Assembly (NCBI RefSeq): GCF_003030345.1
Contig: NZ_CP028158.1
Location: forward strand, 5,146,001-5,210,000
Source of the DNA: Plantactinospora sp. BC1
GTDB taxonomy: Bacteria > Actinomycetota > Actinomycetes > Mycobacteriales > Micromonosporaceae
DNA: 64,000 nt
Direction of reading: 5' to 3'
The translations under genes were made by a program, and so were the position numbers. The notes under the pieces are model-generated. The model saw only the letters and a list, made by a program, of their open reading frames with translations. It made no database searches and was not told the origin of the DNA. This document shows, piece after piece, positions 16,855 through 24,641 of the stretch. Every line of letters begins with the position of its first letter. Position 1 is the first letter of the stretch.

Positions 16855-17517
16855 GTGCGCCGCAGGCGGTCTCCGCCCGCCGCCCCCGCCGGGCGGTCCG
16901 GCTCGGTGGGCGCCGGAGCCCACCGGTCCGGCGGAGCAGGGCGGAACGCCCCGGGCGTAGCACGCCCCGTCCCGGCCGGTCACCGCCGCTGGCAGCTGGT
17001 CCTGGGAGTGCTCCTCGCCGCGGTACCGGTGGCCGGATGCGGCTCGGCGCCGGTCGCACCGCTGCCCGGACAGTGGCCCACCCCGGCACCGTCCGGCACC
17101 GCCACCGCAGGCGCGACCTCCGGCATACCGTCCCGACCGGCGGCCACCCCGCACACCCCGGCCACCCCGGCCGCCGTCTCCACCCCGGCCGGTACGCCCC
17201 GACGCACCCCTACCCGTACCCCGCCCAGGGTCTCGCCGACCGTCGACCTCTCCCCGGCCTGCCTCCCGGCGGTCATCTACACCGTGGACGGCTCGGATCC
17301 GGCGGCGATGCCCGAGGCGCTCTGCCTGACGGTGGCCGCGATCCTGCGGATCCAGAACGTCGGTCCGGGGACCGTCACGACGAACCCGGAGGAGCACGTC
17401 GCCCGGCACTGGGAGGGTGGCGTGGTGGACTGCCGGATGCTGCGCCCCGGCACCGTCACGGTCCAGATCGCGGCCGAGACCGGCAGCCACACCATCACCG
17501 TGCTGGTGGTCGAGTGA
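16855..17517 (+). CDS. Putative secreted lipoprotein cotranscribed with the ECF sigma factor
   Basis: The 220-residue protein begins at a GTG 4 bp after the sigma stop. About 40 Arg/Pro-rich residues precede a hydrophobic segment LVLGVLLAAVPVAGC, which fits a lipobox. A Thr/Pro-rich stalk of about 70 residues follows, then a compact beta-rich C-terminal domain with three cysteines (SPACLP, EALCLT, VDCRML). The C-terminal part resembles no family I can name. A sensor or cell-envelope role linked to the sigma factor is plausible because of coupling. A later start close to the hydrophobic segment is also possible. Confidence 0.6.
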   Translation: MRRRRSPPAAPAGRSGSVGAGAHRSGGAGRNAPGVARPVPAGHRRWQLVLGVLLAAVPVAGCGSAPVAPLPGQWPTPAPSGTATAGATSGIPSRPAATPHTPATPAAVSTPAGTPRRTPTRTPPRVSPTVDLSPACLPAVIYTVDGSDPAAMPEALCLTVAAILRIQNVGPGTVTTNPEEHVARHWEGGVVDCRMLRPGTVTVQIAAETGSHTITVLVVE

Positions 17518-17528
17518 CCGGCGAAGCC

Positions 17529-17612
17529 GGGCGAGGCGGAGTTCGGCTGAAGCGCAGTTCGGGGCGAGGTGGAGTTCGGGGCGAGGCGCATTTCGGCCGG
17601 GGCGGAGTTCCG
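17529..17612. repeat. Imperfect ~17-bp tandem repeat
   Basis: About five degenerate copies of a unit like GGCGAGGCGGAGTTCGG fill the space between the convergent lipoprotein and kinase genes. The repeat keeps no reading frame. It may arise by slippage and act as a poor spacer between the two 3' ends. Confidence 0.5.
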
Positions 17613-17640
17613 GGGCCGGCGAGTCGGCCGGTGTGGTGGA

Positions 17641-19095
17641 TCAGCGGCGTATGCGGATTCCGGCCAGCAGCGTGTCCACGAAGTCGGCCGAGGCGTCGGC
17701 CGGGGGCGCGATCTGTGCGTAGACCAGGCCGGTCTGCCGCGGGGCGAGCCCGGCCGCCTCGACGATGGCCGGCTTGCCGCTGCGGCAGGCGGTGAACGCG
17801 GCGACGTACCAGTCGACGTCGCCGCGCCGGACGGTGCGGGCCGGCGTCGCGACGCACTCGGCGTGCGGGTGCTCGGCGACGTACCCGGCCGGGTCGTGTC
17901 GCTGCGCGAGGCTGCGGGAGAGCCCGACGAACGCCCCCGGCACGGCCCGATCGGTCGGCCAGCGTTCCGGATCCGGTGACATCACCAGCGCCGGTTCCAG
18001 TTCGCCGTCCGGCCCGCGCTGGCCGATCCAGCCCGAACCCGTCGCCTGCCAGCCCTCCGGCAGGGCGACCGTGATCCGGCCGGTCGAGTCCGTACCGATC
18101 CGGTTGTCGCCGTCCGGCCAACCCGGGCCGAGCGTGCCGAACGCGGTCGCCGCCAGCGCGGCGGTGCCGAGCAGCGCGGCGGTCCGCCGCCGCCGGGACC
18201 GGGCCCGGGGTGGCCGTCTGGTCTCGGCGGTCGGTCCGGCGCCGACGGCCAGGTCGAGCGCGGTGCCGAAGGCGGCCGCGTCCGGATAGCGCTCGGCCGG
18301 CGTCCGTGCGGTCGCCCGGCGGAGCACGGCCGCCACCCCAGGGGGTACTCCGGCACGCAGCGCCGGGACCTCCGCCGGGTCGTCGTCGGGGCCGGAGGTG
18401 CCCAGCAGCGTCACGCCGAGGCGGCCGAGCCCGAAGACGTCGGCCCGGGCGTCGACCAGCGCCGACGGGGAGTCCTGCTCCGGAGCCATGTATCCGGGCG
18501 TGCCGGCCCGGGCGGTCAGCCCGGAGGCGACGGCGAGCGCCTTGGCGAGCCCGAGGTCGGCGATCAGCACCGAGTCGGCGGACCCGTCCCGATCCGGCCC
18601 GCCGTCCACTGTGGCACCGTTGGCGTTGGCGTCGGCGTCGGCGTTGGCGTCGGCGGCGGGAGGCTGTGGCTGGAACAGCACGTTGCCGGGGGTCAGGTCC
18701 CGGTGCACGATGTCGTGCGCGTGCAGGACGGCCACCCCGGCGGCGATCTCGCGCAGCACCCGCAGTGCCGACCCGACCGGCATCGGCCCGGCGGCGAGGC
18801 GGTCCCGCAGGCTGCCGCCCGCCGCCCAGGCCATCACCAGGTACGGCCGTCCGTCCGGCAACTCGCCGACCGAGTAGACCCGGACGAGCCGCTCGTGGTC
18901 CAGCCGCCACAGCAGGCGGGCCTCGTCCAGGAAGCGTTCCCGGACCCGCAGGTCGTGGCACCAGTTCTCGGCCAGTACCTTGATCGCCACCCGGGCGTCG
19001 AGAGCCGGGTCGTGGCCCAGCCAGACGGTGGCGAACGAACCGAAGCCCAACAACCGCTCGACGCGGTAGGGGCCGATCCGCCGAGGCGGGTTCAC
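17641..19095 (-). CDS. Transmembrane serine/threonine protein kinase
   Basis: The 484-residue protein has a cytoplasmic Hanks-type kinase domain (about 8-280): Gly loop LGFGSFATV, VAIK lysine, catalytic HRDLTPGN, a DLG in place of DFG, and activation segment GTPGYMAPEQ. A ~30-residue insert between HRDLTPGN and DLG contains Ala-Asp/Asn repeats. A basic stretch RSRRRR, one membrane helix (TAALLGTAALAATAF) and an extracellular domain of about 150 residues follow. The outer domain has VALPEGWQATGSGW, a form often seen in actinobacterial kinases, not PASTA repeats. The GTG start at 19095 opens directly on the kinase fold. It is convergent with the lipoprotein gene. Substrates are unknown. Confidence 0.9.
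   Translation of the reverse strand: MNPPRRIGPYRVERLLGFGSFATVWLGHDPALDARVAIKVLAENWCHDLRVRERFLDEARLLWRLDHERLVRVYSVGELPDGRPYLVMAWAAGGSLRDRLAAGPMPVGSALRVLREIAAGVAVLHAHDIVHRDLTPGNVLFQPQPPAADANADADANANGATVDGGPDRDGSADSVLIADLGLAKALAVASGLTARAGTPGYMAPEQDSPSALVDARADVFGLGRLGVTLLGTSGPDDDPAEVPALRAGVPPGVAAVLRRATARTPAERYPDAAAFGTALDLAVGAGPTAETRRPPRARSRRRRTAALLGTAALAATAFGTLGPGWPDGDNRIGTDSTGRITVALPEGWQATGSGWIGQRGPDGELEPALVMSPDPERWPTDRAVPGAFVGLSRSLAQRHDPAGYVAEHPHAECVATPARTVRRGDVDWYVAAFTACRSGKPAIVEAAGLAPRQTGLVYAQIAPPADASADFVDTLLAGIRIRR
18619..18654 (-). repeat. Hexanucleotide repeat inside the kinase gene
   Basis: Six units of GT(T/C)GGC (plus-strand reading) encode the alternating Ala-Asp/Ala-Asn run between the kinase catalytic loop and its DLG motif. 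Units change by whole codons pairs, so length changes would keep the frame. Confidence 0.8.
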
Positions 19096-19256
19096 GGGGG
19101 TGGCTGGAGACGCTCGCGGGTCGCCGGACCGTTCGTGCCACCGAGCGCCACCAGGCGAGAACCGCTGGTCACCCGGTCAGGATAACCTCCGGTGACCAGG
19201 CCGCCACCGGCTCGGAGGAGCGCCGGACCCGGCCTGCCGGGGCCGCCCCGCCGACC

Positions 19257-19328
19257 GGACCCGCCCCGCCGAGCGGACCCGCCCCGCCGAGCGGACCCGC
19301 CCCGCCGACCGGACCCGCCCGCCCGGCC
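19257..19328. repeat. 18-bp tandem repeat in a 328-bp intergenic region
   Basis: Three full 18-bp units (19257-19274, 19275-19292, 19293-19310) and a partial fourth share the core GGACCCGCCCCGCCGA. The region from 19096 to 19423 lies upstream of the kinase gene and downstream of the next minus-strand gene. It holds no convincing gene; a plus-strand frame across the repeat reads as Pro/Arg repeats and lacks any family resemblance. Confidence 0.75.
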
Positions 19329-19423
19329 CTGGTCGACCGGTGGCGGCGGCGGTGACCGCCGTACCGGGCGGGGCCGGGGCGAGCGGGTCCGCGGTCAGCG
19401 GGTCCGTGGTCAGCGGGTGGAGG

Positions 19424-20089
19424 TCAGCACTGGTCGTCTCCGCCGACGAAGGAGGCGAGCACCCGGTCGCGCTCGCCGCTGGCCAGCCGGTAGACGTACG
19501 GGGTGTAGGGGTCCTCGAAGAAGGCGAGAATCCGGTCGCCGCTCGGCACGACGTACGCCCGCAGCGTCCACTTGCCGTACTCGACCGCGCCGCGCGGGCC
19601 GTACCGCTGCTCCAGTTCGGCCAACGTCAGCCCGACCCGGCCACCGGCCCAGGTCCGGATCGTCGGATCGGTGGTGGAGATCAGGACCAGTCGTTCGCCC
19701 TGGAACCTGAAGAACAGCCGCCCGGCGTACCGCCCGGTGGCCTCGGCGGAGTAGAAGCCGTTGCAGATCTGCTCCTCCGCGACCCCGGTCAGCAGGCCGG
19801 CGGCGAGCAGTCCGCTCCGGGTGGAGACGCCGATCCGGTACGGGCCGATGCCGTCGGCGGTGAGGATGCCGCGGGTCGCCTGCCGTCCGGCGCGGACCAG
19901 GGCGGCGGCCCCGGAGCCGCCGGCTCCGTCCCGGGGAGCCGAGGCGACCGCCGGGGGCGCGGCGGCGGCCACGACCGGTCGGGCGGCCGGGGTGCCGGCC
20001 GCCGCCGGGGCGGCGCCGACGGGGACGACGAGGAGGCCGGCGAGCAGGATGCCGAGGCCGGCGACGTGGTGTCGTGCTGGTCTGTACAT
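19424..20089 (-). CDS. Secreted protein of unknown function
   Basis: The 221-residue protein has an N-terminal signal peptide (AGLGILLAGLLVVPVGAAPAAA), an Ala/Pro-rich linker and a globular C-terminal half. The latter contains GIGPYRIGVSTRSGLLAAG, EEQICNGFY, a TWAGGRVGLTLAELEQRYG segment and EYGKWTLRAYVV, ending GGDDQC. It resembles actinobacterial secreted proteins with repeated strand-turn-strand elements around a cysteine pair (EEQIC and the terminal Cys), which could form a disulfide. I cannot assign a function. The ATG start is followed at once by Arg and His, as in normal signal peptides. The gene is divergent from an ABC exporter. Confidence 0.75.
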   Translation of the reverse strand: MYRPARHHVAGLGILLAGLLVVPVGAAPAAAGTPAARPVVAAAAPPAVASAPRDGAGGSGAAALVRAGRQATRGILTADGIGPYRIGVSTRSGLLAAGLLTGVAEEQICNGFYSAEATGRYAGRLFFRFQGERLVLISTTDPTIRTWAGGRVGLTLAELEQRYGPRGAVEYGKWTLRAYVVPSGDRILAFFEDPYTPYVYRLASGERDRVLASFVGGDDQC

Positions 20090-20202
20090 GGTGGACCCTC
20101 CGGTCTGACTGGGTTGTCATCCGGTTAGTCCCGGCCCGGGGCTGATTTGTTCGGGCCACCACTGCCGGAAACCCGACACCGCCCGGGAGAGGGGCCGTCG
20201 GT

Positions 20203-20222
20203 TGTCCACCGGTCGGTGGACA
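20203..20222. promoter_or_regulatory. 20-bp operator-like palindrome upstream of the ABC-2 exporter
   Basis: TGTCCACCG and CGGTGGACA form perfect 9-bp arms around GT. The site lies 57 bp before the ATPase start in a 190-bp divergent intergenic region. Its compact symmetric form fits a dimeric repressor or activator site. Confidence 0.6.
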
Positions 20223-20279
20223 GCCGGATTCCGTCCTGTGGTCGTCCCCGGCCGGTTCGCCGGGCGGAAGCATCGAGGC

Positions 20280-21119
20280 ATGACAGTCATCAGTGCGTAC
20301 GGGCTGCGCAAGACGTACGGCGGCCGGGTGGCGGTGGACGGGATCGACCTGACCGTGGACCGTGGTGAGGTCTTCGCGCTGCTGGGGCCGAACGGTGCGG
20401 GCAAGACGTCCACGATCGAGATCCTGGAGGGGTACCGGCGCCGGGACGGCGGCACGGTCTCGGTGCTCGGCGAGGATCCCGGCACCGCCGGCCGACGCTG
20501 GCGGGCCCGGATCGGCATCGTGTTGCAGACCGCCACCGACGCCGCCGAGCTGACCGTCCGGGAGACCGTGCGACACCTCGCCGGGTACTACCCGGAGCCG
20601 CGCGACCCGGACGAGGTGATCGAGGTGTGTGGGCTGGCCGGAAAGGCCGGTGCCCGGATCCGTACCCTCTCCGGCGGCCAGCGGCGCCGCCTCGACGTGG
20701 CCCTCGGCATCGTCGGCCGGCCGGAGCTGCTCTTCCTGGACGAACCGACCACCGGTTTCGACCCGGAGGCCCGCCGGCAGTTCTGGACGCTGATCCGCCG
20801 CCTCGCCGACGAGGGCGGCACGATCCTGCTCACCACCCACTACCTGGACGAGGCCGAGGCGCTGGCCGGCCGGCTCGCGGTGCTCGCCGGTGGCCGGATC
20901 ATCGCCGAGGGCACCCCGGGGACCATCGGTGGCCGGGCGACCGCGACGGCGACCGTCACCTGGCGGGACGCCGACGGCGAACACCGCGAGCGGACCGCCG
21001 ACCCGGCCGCCCTGGTGGCCCGGCTGACCGCCCGGGCCGGCGGGACGTTGACGGACCTGCGGGTGCACCGGCCGAGCCTCGAAGACGTCTACCTCGACCT
21101 GATCGGAGAACGCCGATGA
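20280..21119 (+). CDS. ABC-2 type exporter, ATP-binding subunit
   Basis: The 279-residue ATPase has Walker A GPNGAGKTS, signature LSGGQRRRLD, Walker B LLFLDEPTTGFD and a switch histidine in LLTTHYLDEAEAL. Its C-terminal ~70 residues are typical of drug or antibiotic exporters of the DrrA/CcmA group. The ATG follows CGAGG. The stop overlaps the permease start in ATGA, so the two subunits are coupled. Together they would export an unknown hydrophobic compound across the membrane. The response regulator downstream and a palindromic site upstream suggest regulated expression. Confidence 0.93.
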   Translation: MTVISAYGLRKTYGGRVAVDGIDLTVDRGEVFALLGPNGAGKTSTIEILEGYRRRDGGTVSVLGEDPGTAGRRWRARIGIVLQTATDAAELTVRETVRHLAGYYPEPRDPDEVIEVCGLAGKAGARIRTLSGGQRRRLDVALGIVGRPELLFLDEPTTGFDPEARRQFWTLIRRLADEGGTILLTTHYLDEAEALAGRLAVLAGGRIIAEGTPGTIGGRATATATVTWRDADGEHRERTADPAALVARLTARAGGTLTDLRVHRPSLEDVYLDLIGERR

Positions 21120-21955
21120 CCGCCACCACCGGCACGTCGACCCCGGCGGTACGGCTGCCGTCCACCCTCCGGATCGGCCTGGCCCGGGGAGCCGTCGAGC
21201 TGAAGCAGTTCTTCCGGCAACGGGACGCCGTGGTCTTCACCTTCGCCTTCCCGGCCTTCATCGCGCTGATGCTCGGGCTGATCTTCGACGAACCGGCGTA
21301 CGGCGTGCCGGAGGTCGCCATCAGTCAGGTCTTCGTGGTCGGCATGATCGCGTACGGGATCGTCTCCACCGCCTTCATCAGCGTCGGGGTGGGGATCGCG
21401 CTCGACCGCGAGGACGGCACGCTGAAGCGGCTGCGCGGGACGCCGGCCAGCGCGGTCGCGTACTTCCTCGGCAAGATCTGCCTGGTCGCGGTCTCCACGG
21501 CCGGCGGGATCGCCCTGCTGCTGGCGGTCGGGGTCGTCCTGTTCGACCTGCGGCTGCCGACCGACCCCGGCCGGTGGCTCACCTTCGGCTGGTTGCTGGC
21601 GCTCTCCGTCGTCGCCTGCACCCTGCTCGGCATCGCGGCGAGTTCGCTGGCCCGCTCGGCGAAGAGCGCCCCGGCGGTGCTCAACCTGCCGGCCATCGCG
21701 CTCCAGTTCGTCTCCGGGATCTTCGTGCTGAACGACGCGCTGCCGGACGGGATGGTGCGGGTGGCATCGTTCTTTCCGGTGAAGTGGATGGGGCAGGGCT
21801 TCCGGTCGGTCTTCCTGCCGGACAGCATGATGGTGCAGGAGGCGGCGGGTTCGTGGGAGCACGGCAGGACGGCGCTGGTGCTCGGCGCCTGGTGCGTGGG
21901 CGGTCTGCTGCTCTGCCTGCTGACGTTCCGCTGGACCGGGCGGGAGAGCCGCTGA
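21116..21955 (+). CDS. ABC-2 type exporter, permease subunit
   Basis: The 279-residue membrane protein has six hydrophobic segments in the ABC-2 arrangement: FTFAFPAFIALMLGLIF first, then three central helices, AIALQFVSGIFVL and a last ALVLGAWCVGGLLLCLLTF. LDREDGTLKRLRGTP before the third helix is the usual cytoplasmic coupling segment. It starts in ATGA overlap with the ATPase gene. A response regulator gene follows after 40 bp in the same direction. Confidence 0.92.
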   Translation: MTATTGTSTPAVRLPSTLRIGLARGAVELKQFFRQRDAVVFTFAFPAFIALMLGLIFDEPAYGVPEVAISQVFVVGMIAYGIVSTAFISVGVGIALDREDGTLKRLRGTPASAVAYFLGKICLVAVSTAGGIALLLAVGVVLFDLRLPTDPGRWLTFGWLLALSVVACTLLGIAASSLARSAKSAPAVLNLPAIALQFVSGIFVLNDALPDGMVRVASFFPVKWMGQGFRSVFLPDSMMVQEAAGSWEHGRTALVLGAWCVGGLLLCLLTFRWTGRESR

Positions 21956-21995
21956 CCAGGCGGTCGGCGGGGCGGGCGACGTGGGAGGTCGACGG

Positions 21996-22628
21996 GTGAT
22001 CAGGGTGCTGCTGGTCGACGACCATCCGGTGGTCCGGGCCGGGTTGCGCGGCATGTTGCAGACCGAAGCCGACCTGGAGGTGGTCGGCGAGGCCGGATCC
22101 GGCCCGGAGGCCGTCGCGATGGCCCGCGCGCACCGGCCGGACGTGGTCCTGATGGACCTGCGGATGCCGGGCATGGACGGGGTGCACGCCACCGGGGCGA
22201 TCCTGCGCGAGTCGCGGACCAGCCGGGTGCTGGTGCTGACCACCTACGAGAGCGACGCCGACATCCTGCGCGCGGTGGAGGCCGGTGCCATCGGCTACCT
22301 GCTGAAGGACGCGACCAGGACGGAACTCACGGCCGCGATCCGGGCCGCGTCCCGGGGCGAGATGACACTCGCGCCGTCGGTCGCCGGCCGGCTGGTCCGG
22401 CAGGTACGGGGGCCGGCGACCCCGGCGCTCTCCGCCCGGGAGGTGCAGGTGCTCGGCCTGGTCGCCGAGGGGCGGACGAACGCCGAGATCGGCCGGGCCC
22501 TGCACATCAGCGAGGCGACGGTCAAGACGCACCTGCTGCGTACGTTCAGCAAGCTCGACGTCTCCGACCGGACCGCCGCGGTGACCACCGCGATGGCCCG
22601 GGGACTGCTCGGCACCTCGGCGGAGTAG
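21996..22628 (+). CDS. NarL-family response regulator without an adjacent kinase
   Basis: The 210-residue protein has a receiver domain (VLLVDDHPVVRAGL, phospho-acceptor Asp in DVVLMDLRMPG, conserved Thr in VLVLTTYES, Lys in YLLKDATR) and a C-terminal LuxR helix-turn-helix (LSAREVQVLGLVAEGRTNAE, SEATVKTHLLR). The GTG at 21996 is chosen because GGAGG lies 7 nt upstream; an earlier GTG at 21981 precedes that site. In related loci a histidine kinase gene sits between the permease and the regulator; here the space is only 40 bp. The cognate kinase must lie elsewhere or be lost. Confidence 0.92.
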   Translation: MIRVLLVDDHPVVRAGLRGMLQTEADLEVVGEAGSGPEAVAMARAHRPDVVLMDLRMPGMDGVHATGAILRESRTSRVLVLTTYESDADILRAVEAGAIGYLLKDATRTELTAAIRAASRGEMTLAPSVAGRLVRQVRGPATPALSAREVQVLGLVAEGRTNAEIGRALHISEATVKTHLLRTFSKLDVSDRTAAVTTAMARGLLGTSAE

Positions 22629-22638
22629 CGGTTCCCAA

Positions 22639-22687
22639 GATTCTTGGCGATCTGTGGTTCGCCCTGGACCATAGGTCGCCAAGAATC
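22639..22687. terminator. Strong bidirectional hairpin terminator
   Basis: A 12-bp perfect stem GATTCTTGGCGA (22639-22650) with TCGCCAAGAATC (22676-22687) continues inward for ten more pairs, including a few G-U, to a 5-nt loop at 22661-22665. It begins 10 bp after the response regulator stop and lies 19 bp before the convergent LLM gene end. Confidence 0.8.
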
Positions 22688-22706
22688 ATGCTGACCGTTC
22701 CGCCGG

Positions 22707-23747
22707 CTAGCTCTGCTCGGCGAGGAGTTGCCGGACCCGGGGGATCACCCCGGTGGCGTACCGCTCGATGGTCTCCATCATCCGCTCGTGCGGCAGCGTG
22801 CCGGCCGAGTACTTCAGGTCGAAACGCTGCACGCCGAGGACCCGTACCGTCCGGGCGATCTTGCGGGCCACGGTCTCGACCGAGCCGACGTGCCAGGCAC
22901 CGTTGGCGATGTCGGCGTCGAAGCGGCTCCGGGTCATCGGCGGCCAGCCGCGCTCGGCGCCGATCCGGTTGAACAGCACCCGGACGTGCGGCCAGAGCAG
23001 GTCGGCCGCCTCCTGGTCGGTCTCGCCGACGAAGCCGGGCGCGTGCACCGCCACCGGCAGCGGCTCCCTGCCGAACTCGGCGAGCGCCCGGTGGTAGAGC
23101 TGCACGTACGGGGCGAACCGGGCCGGCTCGCCGCCGATCACGGCCAGCACCAGCGGAAAGCCGTACCGGGCGGCGCGGACCACCGACTCCGGGCTGCCGC
23201 CGACACCGATCCTGGTGCGGATCCGACCCGACTCCGTCTTCGGATAGACGTGCTGCTTCGTCAGCGACGCCCGTACCGTTCCCTCCCAGGTGACCGCGTC
23301 CTCGGTGAGCAGCTGCGACATCAGCTCGGTCTTCTCCTCGAAGAGCCGGTCGTAGTCGGTCAGGTCGTAACCGAAGAGCGGGAACGACTCGATGAACGAG
23401 CCACGGCCCAGGGTGATCTCCGCCCGGCCCCGGGCCAGCGCGTCGAGGGTGGCGAAGCGCTCGTAGACGCGTACCGGGTCGTCGGAACTGAGCACGGTGA
23501 CCGCGGTGCCGAGCCGGATCCGCTCGGTCCGGGCGGCGATCGCCGCGAGCACGATCTCGGGCGCCGAGACCGCGTAGTCGTCCCGGTGGTGCTCGCCGAG
23601 TCCGAAGCCGTCGACGCCGAGCCGGTCGGCCAGCACGGCCTCCTCGACCACGTTCCGGATCACCTGGGCGTACGGCACCGGGTTGCCCTCGGCGTCGGCG
23701 GTCACGTCGCCGAAGCTGTCCAGACCGAATTCCACGGCCGTCGCCAT
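22707..23747 (-). CDS. LLM-class flavin/F420-dependent oxidoreductase
   Basis: The 346-residue protein is a luciferase-like TIM barrel: an N-terminal EFGLDSFGDV strand, GVDGFGLGEHHRDDYAVSAP, ARTERIRLGTAVTVLSS, RAEITLGRGSF, and GGSPESVVRAARYGFPLVLAVIGG near the flavin or F420 site. Such enzymes oxidise or reduce small organic molecules. F420 is common in actinomycetes, but FMN use cannot be excluded. The ATG at 23747 is preceded by GGAGG and matches the family start; an open frame reaching farther upstream is not coding. No pathway partner is adjacent. Confidence 0.9.
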   Translation of the reverse strand: MATAVEFGLDSFGDVTADAEGNPVPYAQVIRNVVEEAVLADRLGVDGFGLGEHHRDDYAVSAPEIVLAAIAARTERIRLGTAVTVLSSDDPVRVYERFATLDALARGRAEITLGRGSFIESFPLFGYDLTDYDRLFEEKTELMSQLLTEDAVTWEGTVRASLTKQHVYPKTESGRIRTRIGVGGSPESVVRAARYGFPLVLAVIGGEPARFAPYVQLYHRALAEFGREPLPVAVHAPGFVGETDQEAADLLWPHVRVLFNRIGAERGWPPMTRSRFDADIANGAWHVGSVETVARKIARTVRVLGVQRFDLKYSAGTLPHERMMETIERYATGVIPRVRQLLAEQS

Positions 23748-23967
23748 CTCGTCCTCCAACGCCTCACGCCGGTCGTACCCCTGGGCCCGGCTCTTCGGGC
23801 GGTGTAACGGCGCTGCCCAGGGCGGCATTCCCGCCCGGGCGGGTGCGAAACGCCGCCGGACGGCGGGTCGAATGCCCTCGTCACGCGCTGTACCCGATTG
23901 GTTGCTCGAACCTGTCGATGTCGCTAACGTACCCTGAGCGTTCTTCGCCTTTTCCCGAAGGAGAGCC

Positions 23968-24411
23968 ATGCAGCCGTGGCGCAGGTTCGTCGGTACCCTC
24001 CTGGCCGCGACTGGGACGGTCGCTCTCGCCTTCGCCGGTCCAGCCGCCGCGGCGCCGCGCGCGTCGGCCGATCTCGCCGCCATCGCCTGCCGCTCCGAAT
24101 ACCAGCTCAGCAACGTGTGGCAGGGCGGCTTCACCGGGTCGGTGAAGGTCACGAACACCGGCACCCAGCCGATCGAGGACTGGCGGCTCTCGTTCGACCT
24201 GGCGCCCACCACCGCCCGCATCACCCAGGCCTGGAACGGCCTGCTCATCTCGTTCTACGCTCCGGTCCGGATCAACGCCCCGCGTTGGGCCGAGGATCTG
24301 GCTCCCGGTCAGGCCCACGAGATCGGGTTCTCCGGAGAGTTCGTCGGAGAACAGTCCGCCGTCTGGATCTCCAACGTCAAACTGAACGACACCCCCTGTA
24401 GTTACACCTGA
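23968..24411 (+). CDS. Free-standing secreted CBM2-like cellulose-binding protein
   Basis: The 147-residue protein has a signal peptide (FVGTLLAATGTVALAFAGPAAAA) followed by one family-2 carbohydrate-binding module. Matching features are the Cys pair at both ends (IACRSEY near the start and TPCSYT at the end), surface aromatics NVWQGGF, VKVTNTGTQPIEDW and QAWNG, and the FSGEF / LNDTPC closing pattern. No catalytic domain is present. It may act as a cell-wall or cellulose-adhesion protein or as a truncated descendant of a larger cellulase. GAAGGAGAGCC precedes the ATG. It is divergent from the LLM gene. Confidence 0.85.
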   Translation: MQPWRRFVGTLLAATGTVALAFAGPAAAAPRASADLAAIACRSEYQLSNVWQGGFTGSVKVTNTGTQPIEDWRLSFDLAPTTARITQAWNGLLISFYAPVRINAPRWAEDLAPGQAHEIGFSGEFVGEQSAVWISNVKLNDTPCSYT

Positions 24412-24641
24412 ACCGGCGCCCGTCCCGGCCGACCGAGGCCCGTCCCCGGCCGACCGCGCCCGGGGCCGGCGGATCGCCGTCGGCGGGTAATGGTGTCGCC
24501 CACGCGTCGTCGATCCGGGTACGGTGACCCGGCCGGCCGCGGGACTCAGGTACGACTTCCGGAACCCGCCTCTGCAGCGATGATTCGCAGTTCGTGCCCT
24601 CATTCCCCGGCCGGCTTCCGCCACCCCCGACGGAGGTCGCC

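Noticed and set aside
19257-19328. Possible CRISPR array
   Set aside because: The units are contiguous 18-bp repeats with no spacers and no cas genes nearby.
19192-19710. A plus-strand frame with Pro-Pro-Arg-Arg repeats
   Set aside because: The repeated peptide is a by-product of the 18-bp DNA repeat; the frame then runs antisense through a secreted-protein gene.
24412-24641. Possible Y RNA next to the TROVE-like gene
   Set aside because: Only a short CCGGGT/ACCCGG hairpin (24515-24532) is visible; no tRNA-like module with a TTCGA loop was found. A covariance search would be needed.
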